Below the pieces are notes generated by a model. That model was not told the DNA's origin. It did not search any database and saw only the letters and a program-made list of their open reading frames with translations. From Chimonanthus salicifolius (Eukaryota > Streptophyta > Magnoliopsida > Laurales > Calycanthaceae): a stretch of 64,000 bases of DNA. Where the stretch lies: NCBI GenBank assembly GCA_013350335.1, contig CM023534.1:7717542-7781541 (forward strand), in the 5' to 3' direction. Made by a program: the position numbers and the translations under genes. This document shows, in pieces, positions 11,209-23,100 of this stretch (positions are counted from its first letter, which is position 1; the number at the start of each line of letters is the position of its first letter).

Positions 11209-11590
11209 TAGGGGTATAGATATCAGCCGATACGAAACAATCTATATCGGCTGATACGTATTGTATCTGCCGTACAAACTACTTCTTGGCTGATATGCTC
11301 GATATATCGGCGATATATATCGTTCCGATATCGGCCGAGAAGTATAATATCGGTCTTTTGTTTAAAAAAAAGAAAAGAAATCAAAACGGTGGTGGGCCTG
11401 GAGTGATACGTTTTCAATTTTTTTTTAAAAAACTAGTTTCTTTTTGAGTTTTTATTTATTTTTTAATTCAAAAAAATAAAATAATAAAAAATACCGATAT
11501 TTATATAAAAAATAAAATAAAAGAGGATCGAGAAATTTATTTGCCGATATCTCGACCGATATATCAGCGAAGCCAAAAATTTTACCCCTG
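11209..11590. mobile_element. hAT MITE, CGGCCGATAT family, copy 1
   Basis: A 382-bp element is flanked by the exact 8-bp duplication ATCTGATT (11201-11208 and 11591-11598). The ends read TAGGGGTA and, on the other strand, CAGGGGTA. Both subterminal regions are packed with CGATATAT/CGGCCGATA motifs. The interior is A/T-rich. No coding capacity. Confidence 0.85.
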
Positions 11591-11700
11591 ATCTGATTAG
11601 TCGATCAGAATTTTAAATAGACTATATTTTTAAAAGTATAAAAATATACTAATAAGTTTTATGCATCACATTTCAAAAAATAATGATAATATAGGTCTTC

Positions 11701-11849
11701 GGATCGCTTGGGCTACAATCTTGAGGAGTTGAGGGTTCTAAGTGAAAGTAGGAGGTGATCCGTTCAAACCCCTATAGCTTCAGGATCTGCCTTAAGCTTT
11801 ACGGATTTCCAGCGATTTTCTACATATAAATTAAAATAATAATAATAAT
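11701..11849 (+). mobile_element. tRNA-derived SINE
   Basis: A 149-bp element has a B-box-like GTTCAAACCCC near 11773 and ends in a (TAA)n tail. It is flanked by the 11-bp direct repeat TATAGGTCTTC / TATAAGTCTTC (11690-11700 and 11850-11860, one mismatch). Confidence 0.65.
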
Positions 11850-11990
11850 TATAAGTCTTCTAAACTGGCCGGGCTTGCCTTGCCCCCAATGCCACCGCTG
11901 TAGGCACATATTCTAAATGCTCCCGCGACGTACGATAACAGCCCGGCAAATTTAAATGTAAAACCCTTCTCACTCCCATCAGTACCCATT

Positions 11991-12031
11991 CTCTCTCTCC
12001 CTCTCCCTCTCCCTCTCCCTCTCCCTCTCCC
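11991..12031 (+). repeat. (CTCTCC)n simple repeat
   Basis: A hexamer run of about 40 bp lies in the presumed promoter/leader of the PTPA-like gene. Pyrimidine-rich leaders are common in plants. Confidence 0.85.
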
Positions 12032-12078
12032 AATACACTCGCTTCTACAAACCCTTGCCCATTCTGCAACAGGAGCGG

Positions 12079-12198
12079 TGGGGCTCTGCTGAGCCGCAGA
12101 ATCGCCGGTTCTTGATCTCATTTATAGATCCCAACAGTAGGGCCTCTGCTGGGCCGCTGAATCTCCGGTTCTTGATCGCATTCATAGATCCCAACAAT
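12079..12198 (+). repeat. tandem duplication, 2 x 60 bp, in presumed leader exon
   Basis: Two copies with a period of exactly 60 bp (for example GCCGCAGAATC at about 12093 against GCCGCTGAATC at about 12153) share the block CCGGTTCTTGATC. They lie just before a donor-like AG|GTAAG at 12212/12213 and so fall within the inferred 5' untranslated exon of the PTPA-like gene. Confidence 0.85.
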
Positions 12199-12212
12199 AG
12201 ACGCTAGCGTAG

Positions 12213-12864
12213 GTAAGACCTCCATCGTTCCTCTGCGTTTCATGCCTGTCGTCTTCTATTTCCTTGCTTACCATTTTGTTTTCCTCTTTGGGAAATTTTA
12301 AGAATTAGATGGTTGGACCAGTGGTCGGATGGTTTGTGGGCTGGGCCAGGTCCTAGGAGCTTGGGTTCTAGTCGGCTCGGAGACCAAGCCTGGTTCAGTT
12401 TAAAGTGCTTTAAACTCCGGCCGGTGTTTCAGACCATTATGGGCCTTTTGTGGGCTCTATTCCAGATCTTGGATCCTGGATTTTCCTTGAGTCGGATCAG
12501 TGATGTTGTGGGCCCTTTTCGTATGGACCCCATCCCAGATCTCGGATCAGCATCTTTATTTAGTAGATCTATATCAAAATTCAATATTGTTGTGCCTCTC
12601 CTTCCCAGCTTTCTTATTGTTTTATATATATGTTTCTCAGTTCTTACACATTATTCATGTTGAGGGGTTTCTTTTTTTATGATTTTTTATATGTTTGTAC
12701 TTTCTAATGCGCTGTTATGGTTTTGTTTTAGAGTTTTTTTTTTTTCCTTTTTTTTCAATGTGTAATTCATCTATTCTCTCTTGCACACTATGATGTGCTC
12801 TTTCCTTTTTTAAACTATAATATTATAGTGTATATTCATTTCATTCACTTTTCTATGTATTCAG
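12213..12864 (+). other. inferred intron in the 5' untranslated region of the PTPA-like gene
   Basis: A strong donor (AG|GTAAGA) after 12212 and an acceptor (TGTATTCAG) ending at 12864 place an intron directly before the ATG. The interval is T-rich, as plant introns are, and has no coding signal. Confidence 0.5.
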
Positions 12865-14082
12865 ATGGATTCAGATGAGGAAGTGGTTGGAGAACAATCT
12901 GTTGATGAGGTGATTGATGCTTCAAGTTCAGAATCTGATGGTCTTCCTCCAGAAATTATTAAGGTGGCCTTTGTATCTCCATCTGACAGTTCTGGTTCGG
13001 ACAAAAGTGTTGGGATGTACGATCTGGATTCGCCGACTGGTGATGTCGTGCCACAACCTATCAACATTGTGCATCTTCCACATAACTTTCAGGCACCGGT
13101 GAAGTGTATCTCACGTTGGGTTGATGTGCCTAACTATGATGATTGGGATTCTATAAAAGAATTTTGTGGATTTTTGGTGTCACTTGCTGATTCAGTTAGG
13201 GGTTTTCAACTGAATACATGTCACTTTGGATCTAACACGGTAAAGAAGCTGTTGAAGATTTTGAATAATGTTTTAGTGATGATTGATGACTTTTTGCCCT
13301 TTGAGGTAAATGATGTTGAGGAGCAGTATCTCAATTTTAAGCAAGAAATGGAAGAGAGGAGTGATTTGATGCATGAGGTACTTGATGGGCCACTTATAGA
13401 GGCCAATGTAGAAATATTTCCGTACTTCGTGGCAAGCTTTGGGAGCTCTAACCGGAGGGCGTATGGTTTCATGCATGAGACAAATTTCATGGCTTGGCTT
13501 TATTGTCTTGCCAAGTTGGATATCATTAAAGAACAAGATTATGTTAGTGTTGTCTCAATGGTCTACATTCGTTACCGGGAAGTGATAAAAAAATTGAAAC
13601 ATGTATTTCAACCAATAGATGTTGACGATTATATAGTTACGCAAGATTCGAAACCAAGCGATGAAGAATACTTCCCATATATATTTGGGGCATCGGAGCT
13701 TGTGGGGCTAATGGAAGTTCGGCCCAGTGACATTAGGATACGAGAAAAAGTTGATTGTTATCGTGACAAGTATCTGTTTTGCCAGCTTGTAAGTAAAAGA
13801 ATTACAAGGGGACGCTCGTTTCCTAGGATCATACAAACACTAGGTGATGAGAGAACGTGGTCAGGGGTCAAGATTTTTCTATTAAGATTGTACAGAGGCG
13901 ATATGTGGACTAATGTTCATACACTGAAGCACTTTAAATTTGGATCATTGATCAGTATGCCAAATCAGGTTTGTGACTCTCTCTCTCAATATTTAGCAAA
14001 ATTAACATATATGTTTTGCATTTTTGCTATTGCTTGGTATATATATATATATATTGCAGTCATTTTTAAATTTAAATATTAA
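12865..14082 (+). CDS. PTPA-like protein (PP2A phosphotyrosyl phosphatase activator family), intronless, divergent
   Basis: The open frame of 405 codons resembles the PP2A activator PTPA from about residue 85 to 365. It has an acidic N-terminal extension, then EFCGFLVSLADSVRG, EIFPYFVASFGSSNRR, HETNFMAWLYCLAKL (204-218), FPYIFGASELVG and LKHFKFGSLI. PTPA is a prolyl-isomerase-like chaperone that activates PP2A catalytic subunits. Two signatures of the family are lost: GTGHE reads GFMHE (201-205), and the GVWGLDD segment is replaced near 254-266. Ordinary plant PTPA genes contain introns; none interrupts this frame, which suggests a retrocopy. The homology ends at 13968 exactly at a donor-like CAG|GTTTGT. 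Splicing to the acceptor at 15690 would give TGA as the next codon and a 368-residue protein. The last 37 codons shown, including a (TA)n-encoded YIYIYI, are then intronic. Whether it is functional is open. Confidence 0.75.
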   Translation: MDSDEEVVGEQSVDEVIDASSSESDGLPPEIIKVAFVSPSDSSGSDKSVGMYDLDSPTGDVVPQPINIVHLPHNFQAPVKCISRWVDVPNYDDWDSIKEFCGFLVSLADSVRGFQLNTCHFGSNTVKKLLKILNNVLVMIDDFLPFEVNDVEEQYLNFKQEMEERSDLMHEVLDGPLIEANVEIFPYFVASFGSSNRRAYGFMHETNFMAWLYCLAKLDIIKEQDYVSVVSMVYIRYREVIKKLKHVFQPIDVDDYIVTQDSKPSDEEYFPYIFGASELVGLMEVRPSDIRIREKVDCYRDKYLFCQLVSKRITRGRSFPRIIQTLGDERTWSGVKIFLLRLYRGDMWTNVHTLKHFKFGSLISMPNQVCDSLSQYLAKLTYMFCIFAIAWYIYIYIAVIFKFKY

Positions 14083-15690
14083 TGGTGTGTTTTATTGAGC
14101 GTTATAAAATATGATTTTGTGCAAATTTTAGTATTTCTTTCAAAAATGTCCTAAACCTACTTCTTGAATTGTTGTGCATCTTGGGACAATTGTGCCAAAC
14201 CCTTATGATATACCAAAATCAGTTGCCATCTAACTATGTGCTACTCCTATTCATATTTCTGCCAATATATTTATATAATCTGTACAAGCAGTGTGACTCA
14301 AACCTGGAATCATTGTGTTTGCACAAGTTCCATACCAACATTCTATTTTCAATTTATTTTTATGAAATGAGACTTCAAATTGTGACAGTCCGTGAGTCTT
14401 ACATTTGTGAAATAGCATGTTTATCCATATCGTGACTGTTCATGAGTCATTATTCATCAATGCCATTTCTACTGATTATCGACATAGATTCAAAGGAGCT
14501 GCAGGAATAGAACTTCTAGGGATGGATTATGGGGTCTCATGGATGAGAGGTTAGAAACCAAATATTAACTATGGTTAGTTGTCCTAGGGCTATGTTGCTT
14601 TAGTTTCGTATATTTACTTGCAATGTTGAGTAGCAACTATTCAATTGAACACGAAGTGAATATTTTTCATACATCCATGATAGCCTTTTCTAAAGGAATT
14701 AGTTGGTCTTTATGTATCGTATGTGCGAACATGTTAGAAGCATCTATTCCTTCAGCCTTCGAGTGGTATGACACAAATCTATGATGTTGTGTGGCACCAC
14801 TTTGGAGTTTGGATGAAGATGTATCAAATTATGAATTCTCTAAGTTGGGACTTCCTAACTCATTCAGTCAACTGTAGAAGTTGATGGCTAGTATGATGAA
14901 ATGAGAAGTTTTTAGAAAAAGCATTTTAAATATTGTCTACTTGTTATATTTGTAGTTGAATAAATTATTGGAAATTTTCTGAAAAAAACCTTAAAGATGA
15001 TTATGGAACTCCCTGTTCTTTTAATTTAAAAAAGAAATTATGAGAATCTTGAATTCCTTCTTTGGCTACCAGTCAAGGGACAATTGTGGGAGGTTCACTA
15101 TTATCCACAATTTATTTAGTTTAATGACAAAACTACTTATTTGGAAAGAAAATTATGAAGATGATTTTACCATTCCCACTCTATATGAAAAAATCCTCTT
15201 CATCAAATAGTCCAAACCATTTAGATGGACCATGAAAAATCAATGACCTATAATTGTCAAATTTTCAATGGTCCCAAGTCTCAAGGCTTAGATGGGTGTG
15301 GATGGAACAAGAACCATGAGACAGTCGAAAAGAGATTGCTTTGATACAGGGTGAAGGCGAGGAATCAGGACATATTAGTGAAAATGGTTTTGAGTAAAGT
15401 GGTGATATTTTTTAACATTCTTTGAAGAGATTGTTTTGTCATTCCTACTACTGGTTGGATGTTGTGTACAGTGATTTTTATGGCATTCAACTTGGGGCCA
15501 TACAAGATTCTGAGGAAAACTAGATGATTTTTTTTATAATATTTTTCAAAGATTTTAGTAGTTTCTTAGAATTATTTGAATTATTTTTAGAGTATCTCCA
15601 TAGTATGGTATGATCGTAAAAATTTCTTTCATATGAATGTCAATCTATCTAATCTAATGTGATTTTTTTTTGTTGATGTCTGAAATGCAG
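13969..15690 (+). other. inferred 3' intron of the PTPA-like gene
   Basis: The donor is at 13969 (CAG|GTTTGT) and the acceptor TGAAATGCAG ends at 15690. The first codon of the next exon is TGA. The interval is T-rich, with a (TA)n run at about 14038-14055, and has no recognisable element. Further untranslated exons may follow, for example after GATTTGCAG at 17119. Confidence 0.4.
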
Positions 15691-16241
15691 TGATAAGAAA
15701 TGGCAGAGTTGGTTGGCAGTGGCTGAGTTTAAGATGAATAGATGATGGTGCGTGCTTGTTGCTTTGTAGCAACTGTTATTCATTTTTGTCAATTTTTTAT
15801 GGGTTACCACATGGCACCTTTTTTTCTTCTAAATTGTGATTGGAACTTGCATGATTTAGGGTTTATCTCGATCTTGTTTAAGAAATTTCTTTGTCGTTGG
15901 TTGTTAGATCACAATTTTATGATAATTGCTTTAAAATTGCTATTGATAGTGGTAGATGTTAAAAGCTTTTCATTATACATGGAATTTTGAACATGATTCA
16001 TGACTATGCTTTTGAATTTGAACTTCATTGCTGATCTCATTCTAGAGTCTCTCTTTGATTGGATGATCTTCATGATTCAATTAAGGATTTGAAAATGCTA
16101 CAGAGTGGTTACTTGAAATTTTAGATGAATTAAAATTTTGCTCAGAAATACTATCAGTATGTACTGAGTTTTTTTGTGGTCTTAATATGTACCAGAATTC
16201 AGAATTTCAACTGATATTACTGAGATTTAAAAAGAAAACTA

Positions 16242-16294
<53 letters not shown>

Positions 16295-16704
16295 GATTTG
16301 ATTAGTGTCAATAAAGAAGGGAAACCCCAAAAAAAATACATGAAGGAATGGGTCCTGCCCTAGGACTGAAGCAAAGGAGCTAAACAGCCAAAAGAAAACA
16401 CACACACGTGCCAAAAGAAGTCTTCAGATAGCCAAACTAGATATGGCTATACATTCTGTTCATTGTACAATAATGTTCAAAAATGCCATTTGCAGTATAG
16501 ATATTTAGGTCTGCCAAAACCAAAATAGAGTGAAAATATTGGCGAGAAGGTCAGTGGGGGTTTAGGTTTAGCTTATTAAACTTAGGTGACAGTGTAGGAG
16601 GGTTACAGAAAAGCAAGGCCCATTATTTTGCAATAAGCTGTTAATGTGATAGCTCCCACCTCAAATGAACTGTGCCTTCAAACACTTACCCCATGGAACA
16701 AACA
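15691..16704 (+). other. possible 3' untranslated region of the PTPA-like gene, with AT microsatellite
   Basis: No coding signal. A (TA)n microsatellite of about 49 bp occupies 16244-16292. The stretch could be transcribed if the inferred splice is used. Confidence 0.35.
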
Positions 16705-16906
16705 ACCTTTGATCAAATTGGCGGTTAAGAAAGTGGAGCATCAGTTCTCATTTCATTTAGAGAGAGGCTGATACCTTTGATCAAACTGGTGGTTAAGAAA
16801 GTGGAGCATCAGTTCTCATTTCATTCAGAGAGAGGCTGATACCTTTGATCAAATTGGTGGTTAAGAAAGTGGAGCATCAGTTCTCATTTCATTTAGAGAG
16901 GCTGAT
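16705..16906 (+). repeat. tandem triplication, 3 x 68 bp
   Basis: Three head-to-tail copies start with ACCTTTGATCAAA at 16705, 16773 and 16841. Each holds GGTTAAGAAAGTGGAGCATC. The copies differ at only a few bases and the third lacks 4 bp in GAGAGAG, so amplification was recent. Confidence 0.95.
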
Positions 16907-17414
16907 TATCAGGATGGGTATGATCTTCTGTCTCAGTTTTCTTTGGACATGGTGTATGGAAGGTGGAGTGTGGGTGCGTCGGCCTGGATCAGTGAATCCA
17001 CTTTTTGCCCGCTTTTCCTCTTTAAATTACCTTGACATGGGAAGGTCATTTCTCTTCTCCATGGCCCTATCATCTTATTTATCATTTGATGGAGAATGCA
17101 TCAACTAATCGATTTGCAGGAGCAAGGAAAAGCTGGCTTCCACATATTTTCATGGGGTTTGTTCTTGTTGAATGCACAATTTGATGGAACATCTCCAGAG
17201 ATGGAGACAGGTTCAATTCAAATTGATAGTCAGATGTGGATATTATTTCTTGTCTGGTATTTATATCACGGAACACTCTTGAAATGGCACAATACTTCTT
17301 GAGTGAATTTCACAGCTAATCTTTTGGACGCGGTTACCTGGTTTATTAAGGGCCCAATGGGTGTAACAAATGGATGAAAAGCGAGTGATTTAGCTATTAT
17401 TATTTTCATTTTCT

Positions 17415-17593
17415 ATTGCTATATATATATAGTATCGTGGGTATTTCCTATCCCATGTTGGAGCTGAGACAAATCTCATAGATACACAAAACTGCTTGCA
17501 AGTCTCGTGTATTGAGTAACTCCGAGGAGGATCGAACCCAAGATCTCTGTTTATTTCTAAAAGCTCAAGCCAACTGAGCTAAACTCGTCCGGG
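17415..17593 (-). mobile_element. tRNA-derived SINE
   Basis: On the minus strand the head reads GTTTAGCTCAGTTGGC (A box) and then GGGTTCGATCC (B box) about 40 bp further on, as in tRNA-derived SINEs. The body runs left to a short (TA)n run near 17400-17415. Target duplications were not found. The related head at 45495-45560 suggests one family. Confidence 0.65.
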
Positions 17594-20100
17594 TGTCAAT
17601 GAGTTTGGATTTTTGGGTGCCTACTTGGTTAAATGGTGGCAGCTTCTATCATTGATGCTGGAGTTGGACTGTTATTATAATCCGAGTTCTCTCTCTCTCA
17701 TACATGTTTGTGTAGGCTATGGCTGGTAACTTGTTTAATTTTAAAACAACTCCAATATTAAATGTCAGTTTGTTACTAAGAAAAGTATTAGCTTGTTTGG
17801 AATTAATCAGCACTGCTACAGCAGTAAATTTGCTTAGTTTAGTTTGAGAGGTTAATTTGGTAGTTGTATTCATTTATTCATTGTGTAGCTTGTTTAGCCA
17901 TGGGTACTTGCTTGATGTGAACTGTTAAGTGAATGTGCTTTTAACTGGGTTTTTTTTAATTTTTTTGGTAAAGGAAATGATATCATCTCTTTTAAGTGGT
18001 TGATATGTGTTGAAATATGATCTTGTCAATTCTTTTGCCTGTTTATTCTAAAAATACTCTGTACTTTGGATCTATTAACAAGATATGCTATTTTATTCTT
18101 TATCAGTGGTGCATGTAGGATTCCAGTTTGTTTGGGTAGCATTGTTATCTATTGCAGTTGATTCTATTTAAACTTTGTTATCATAGAGAGTTATATAACT
18201 GTAGTATCTTTTTTTTTTTTTGTTTTGGACCTCACATTCCAATTGTGGGTTTGTTAGGGCATTTACCAAGTCAGCCTTTCAACATATGTTCAGAAACAAC
18301 GATGGGAGTTCAAGCAAGTTTTAAATCTTAGTGCATTACAAAATGATATTTTTTCACTTCTGATTCATGACAATTGTTCCCTGTTATGTGTCTTTTGACA
18401 TGGGGAGCATATTGCAAGTTCTACAATGAAATTTGAGGTAAAACACTTACTTTTTGGACTGTACACATGAAAATGAATCTTTCATCTTTGTTTGGTTGTG
18501 TTATCGAATATTTCACTTCCTCCCGTCTTTGTTTGAAAAATTAAATGGAATGTTTGAAATGCTTGAGTGGTTTACTTATTAGGAAAAAGAAAAAGAGATG
18601 TTTGCTTTAATGATCCAATGGTTAAGTAATTTGAGGTTGAATTTGTTTTTTCTTTTTCTTTTCCTAAGGACAGGTTGTGATTTGTTTATTTGATTTGCTT
18701 TTGTTTTGAAGTTCATTTAATTGTTTAATTATTTTGTAGCATGTTCCGTAGTTTGAACTTTGACACACGGTAACTTTATGCCATTTTTAGTTATCCACAA
18801 AATGTTAAAATGTTTTAGATAGACCTCTTAGTCTTAGGTAGGATCATGGACATACAATAATCTGACTCGACCCTTCCACACAGCCCCAACATAAGTATTT
18901 TTCACGGTAATATTATGAGGATTTGACTAGTTTTAAATAGATCGCATCACTTCAGAATTATTTATAAATAGTTATGTAATTGGTCAGGAGGTTGAAGATC
19001 CCAATTGACTTGAATTATTTTAAGATTTATATATAATAAATCTGATTATATAAAGACTAGTACTAATGTATGAAGTAACTTTGGTATTGAGTCTTACTGA
19101 TAAGTCTGTATTGGTAACAATAATTATATTAAAAAGTTAACAAGTTTTGTAAGCCTGATCAATTTTATTTGATAGAACAGTTTGGGTAAACAATATACAT
19201 ACTTGTAAATTGCAATTTATAAAATTAATTTTTTTAACCTTTTGTATTTTAAATGGGACTTTATTAATGACAACTGGAGAGTAGATTATTATTACATTAA
19301 AAGTAAATACTAAAATCTTTTTATAGTTTATTTTAGTTTTGCTTGATTGGTAGTTTCATTCACCAGTAAATGAAGAATGATTTTCTTTTAAGATAGAAGC
19401 TATACTAACATTTATACAAAAACAAGAGATTAAAGAAAAAATCAATGACATTATTGGTCTTTCTACCATTCATCAAAAATACTAACTCAAAACAATTAAT
19501 ATTTCCATTTGACACTTTACCATTTTAGATATTAATGAAGTCCTAAAGTCCATTTAGAGATCTAAATCTTCCATTCCCTCACAAATGGGTCCTCAATCTG
19601 GTTGGTAGCATACTCATAATAATTGTCATTTTTAAAGGAAATAATATCTTATTTTCAATGAAATTAAAAGGAAAAAAATGAGAACCTATTCTCAATACCT
19701 TCTTTTTAAAAGAAAATTATTTACTTTCTTTGAAATTTTAGATATTAAATAGGACCCCATAAAAACAAGTACTACTGCTACAAATGACGATAAATAATAA
19801 TACTAATCAAATCAAATGGTTCATCCCACACAAATGAAACAAGACAAAGCGAGAGGGATTTTCAATTGAATTGCCTTTTTGTAAAGGAGTGGTGGCAGTG
19901 AGTCTGCATCGTCTCATTCTTCAAATAACAATTTAGACATTAAAGGATTTTAATAATATTAACAATTTCAAAAGAATAGATTAAGTCGGAATATAAAGCC
20001 CTACAAATACTAGGCCATGGCCCACTAATCGTCGCAGAAGCCGGCCTGGGTCGACTCAGTTATGAAGCTAGCTCAACTCAAAAGTGTCTACAGTCAGAAG
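17594..20100. other. intergenic region between the convergent PTPA-like and JAZ genes
   Basis: AT-rich, with no gene or tRNA recognised. The JAZ 3' untranslated region and polyadenylation signals would lie in the last few hundred bases (left of 20101). A 30-bp motif near 19176-19205 recurs at about 20688-20717. Confidence 0.5.
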
Positions 20101-23100
20101 TCAGTGATGGTGCAAAGATGACGACAAGCCAAGCCACGACTTGCTCTCCCTTGTCGTGGGCGGCTTCACAGGGGCGGCTGACTCCTCTCTGTGTAGTTGG
20201 TAGGGAGCTTTCAAGCTGATCCTGAAATGTTTTTTAACAAAACAAGAGGTTAGTTTATACATTCTACCACTTAGGTCATTTTGTTTCTAAATACTAGTAC
20301 ATTTTAAAATTTAAGACGAGGTTGATTTAACGGTTAAGAAGCTCTCCTTATGTATGAAGGGAGGTCTTGTGATCAAATAATGCTCAATAACTCTTGTGAC
20401 TATTCTCCGTATGAGATCTCTAAACACCGTGGTCATAACAAAGAATAGTACTCTCTCTGTCTCAAAATAATTATTTGATATGTCTTTATTGGAAGAGTTA
20501 TAGAAGGTTGGAGAGAAGTTCATGAACCTATTGAGTATTCTTTTTAAAAAAATTTAAAATTTTAAAATACTACAACTAAAATGGAATTAGCATGGGAGAG
20601 GTGGGCATTGGCTACATGGGAAAGGGCATTTTGGGAGGGGCCAATGATGGTGGTTTTCATAATCGTAAATTAGAAATACAGGAAAGTGAACAGATTGGGT
20701 AAACAATATACATACTTGAAAGTTGTAACAAGGTTGCAATTTTGAAAGTCTACACATCTCAACGAATGACCCTGAAAAATATAAAAAAAGGGAAGGTCAT
20801 TCAATGCCATGGATAATTTGTATAGACAACGTCACTCGTATGAGTGTAACAAATATACCCACGAACAACGAGTATATCACTAATGAAATTTTATCTTATT
20901 TGATAGATCTTATCTTTTTAATCTTAAATTTTTTAAAATTAAGAAAATCAATAGAATATAATTTTAATGGACAATTAATGATCAACACTTCATACAATAT
21001 ATCTATGAAAGTATAGATGGACTACACCTAATTATAGAACTCTTATGATCCATTTAATTAAAATTTATCTGATGGGGAGGGTATTTTCGGAATAAAATGT
21101 TATAAAGAATAAAATATATGGCCTTTGCACGATAGGTAAATGCAAAATACTAAAAGAAAAGTAGATGAATTATCGAAATTACCTACCTTGCCTTCCTCTT
21201 CTCCAAAAAGCGATGAAGCGAGACCTTCCTAGCAATCGGCAGATCTGTACAAACGACCAAAACACATGATTCAGTCTCTTCTCTTATAATGCTTCAATAA
21301 AACTAAATTCGCTTTTTACAATTTTTTTTTTTTTTTTTAAATTTACTTGTGAAAAACTGCATAAAACTAACATAAAACCCCTAAATGATGCCTACTGCCT
21401 TTTAGGTACACCGTGAGGTGATGGGAGGTCAAATGTAACAACTCCCGTTTCGAGATTATCAGGCTTACAAAATATTTTTAACTCTATTAAAAACCAGATT
21501 CAGTATTGTAATTACCTGAAGCATCGGCCTGAGGCTGTCGTCGTAGATGATTGAGTGGCGGATTGGCCTGAGGATTGTTACAGTTGGCAGATGAGACACT
21601 AGGGTTGTTTAACGGGAAAGTTCCACACTGATCGCCGGAATTCTGTGGGACTCCATTAATGGCCATGAGCATGAGTTCTTCTGCCTTGTCAGATGGAAAA
21701 TCGTCTAACACTATCACTTTTCCGGCATAAAAAATTGTCATTTGGCCGGTTTTGGGTTCACTCGGGTGACTGCTGTAAGAAAATGCAAGTATTAGAAATG
21801 AAATATCACGTTCTGGATTTCCTGCAATTTCTCATACGAAAATTTAAAAAAAAAATCACGTTCTTTCCATGCATTACTGTCAGGAAGTTTTTTTTAAAAA
21901 AATTTTCCCATGTTTGTAAATAAAACAAGAAACAATCGTTCTTGCAATATAAAATTAACGGCTTAGAATAAGCAATAGTACCTCAAATCACTTCTCTTGA
22001 GGGAATCCTCAGAGAGGCCGAAACGTACACCTGCATGTTGAGGGAACAGATCCATAGATTCAACGTTACGGCCCGAAACGCTCTCTTTCCTCTCCGAAAC
22101 CTCTTCTGAGGCTCTTTCTATTTTCGGGAGCAGATTCATCGTTGCCGTTGGGCGAAACGCTTCGGATTTTCCTGTTATTGGAGTGCATAATGTAAGAAAT
22201 GTGCCTACGTGTCATCACTACACTACAAAAACGATAGAAAATAAATGTGAAAATTAGGGGTGAAACTTGGGCCGTATGACTCGACTCAGATATAAATGGG
22301 TGGTTATGTACCTACATATTTGTATATTTAGAGTCAATTTGGAAAAATAAAAATTCATATAAAATTTATGTATGAGTTTAATTGAAAATTTTAAACTCAT
22401 AGAAACTCAATTCAACATCCGTACACAAGTTATAATTTATCCAATATCACTTGAGTTGACTCGAGTATGCAATTTGGATCGGATCGAATTGACTCGGTTG
22501 CCATTAAGGTCAGAACGGATTCTCGAATAAGTTTAATAATTTTTTCATGTGAGTTAGGTTTGATTTAGTGAAACCGACGTCATCCGACCGAGTTTCACTC
22601 CTAGCCGTAATATACTCAACCGTTAGGTGTACGTTAAATTCTCTTTTGAAATCGTAACAAGCCCTTTGAGAAGAAGGGCATAGACTAAACCACGGTGCAT
22701 GTACAAAGAATGGAAAATTCAAAATTCACGGTTTGATTTTTCTAAGAAAATAAAGGAACCGGAAAAGTTCTTTCCTAGCAAATGGAATGAAAAAAAAAAT
22801 TGATAACAAAACACAATTCTTTCGACTCAAAAATATTCCACTAAAACAAATGTAAGGCTTTTCTTTCAAGAAAAATGGGAGAAAATTCAACGATTTCTCC
22901 TTACAAAACTAGAAAACGAAGAACCTCATCAATCATCACCATCATAAACCTCGAAAGAACGGTTCAAATACAAAATCCCGGAATCGAGCGTAGAATAGCA
23001 CGAAGTAACATCTAGAGAGGTAACGAAAGAGAAGATCCAGACCGTTCGTACCTTTACGGTCGAGATGGCAAGTCATTCCGAGGCCGAGTTCCCCGAAAGT

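Noticed and set aside
11690..11860. Possible tRNA gene suggested by a B-box-like sequence
   Set aside because: No cloverleaf can be formed and direct repeats flank the segment, so a SINE is the better reading. The same reasoning applies to the other tRNA-like heads in the window.
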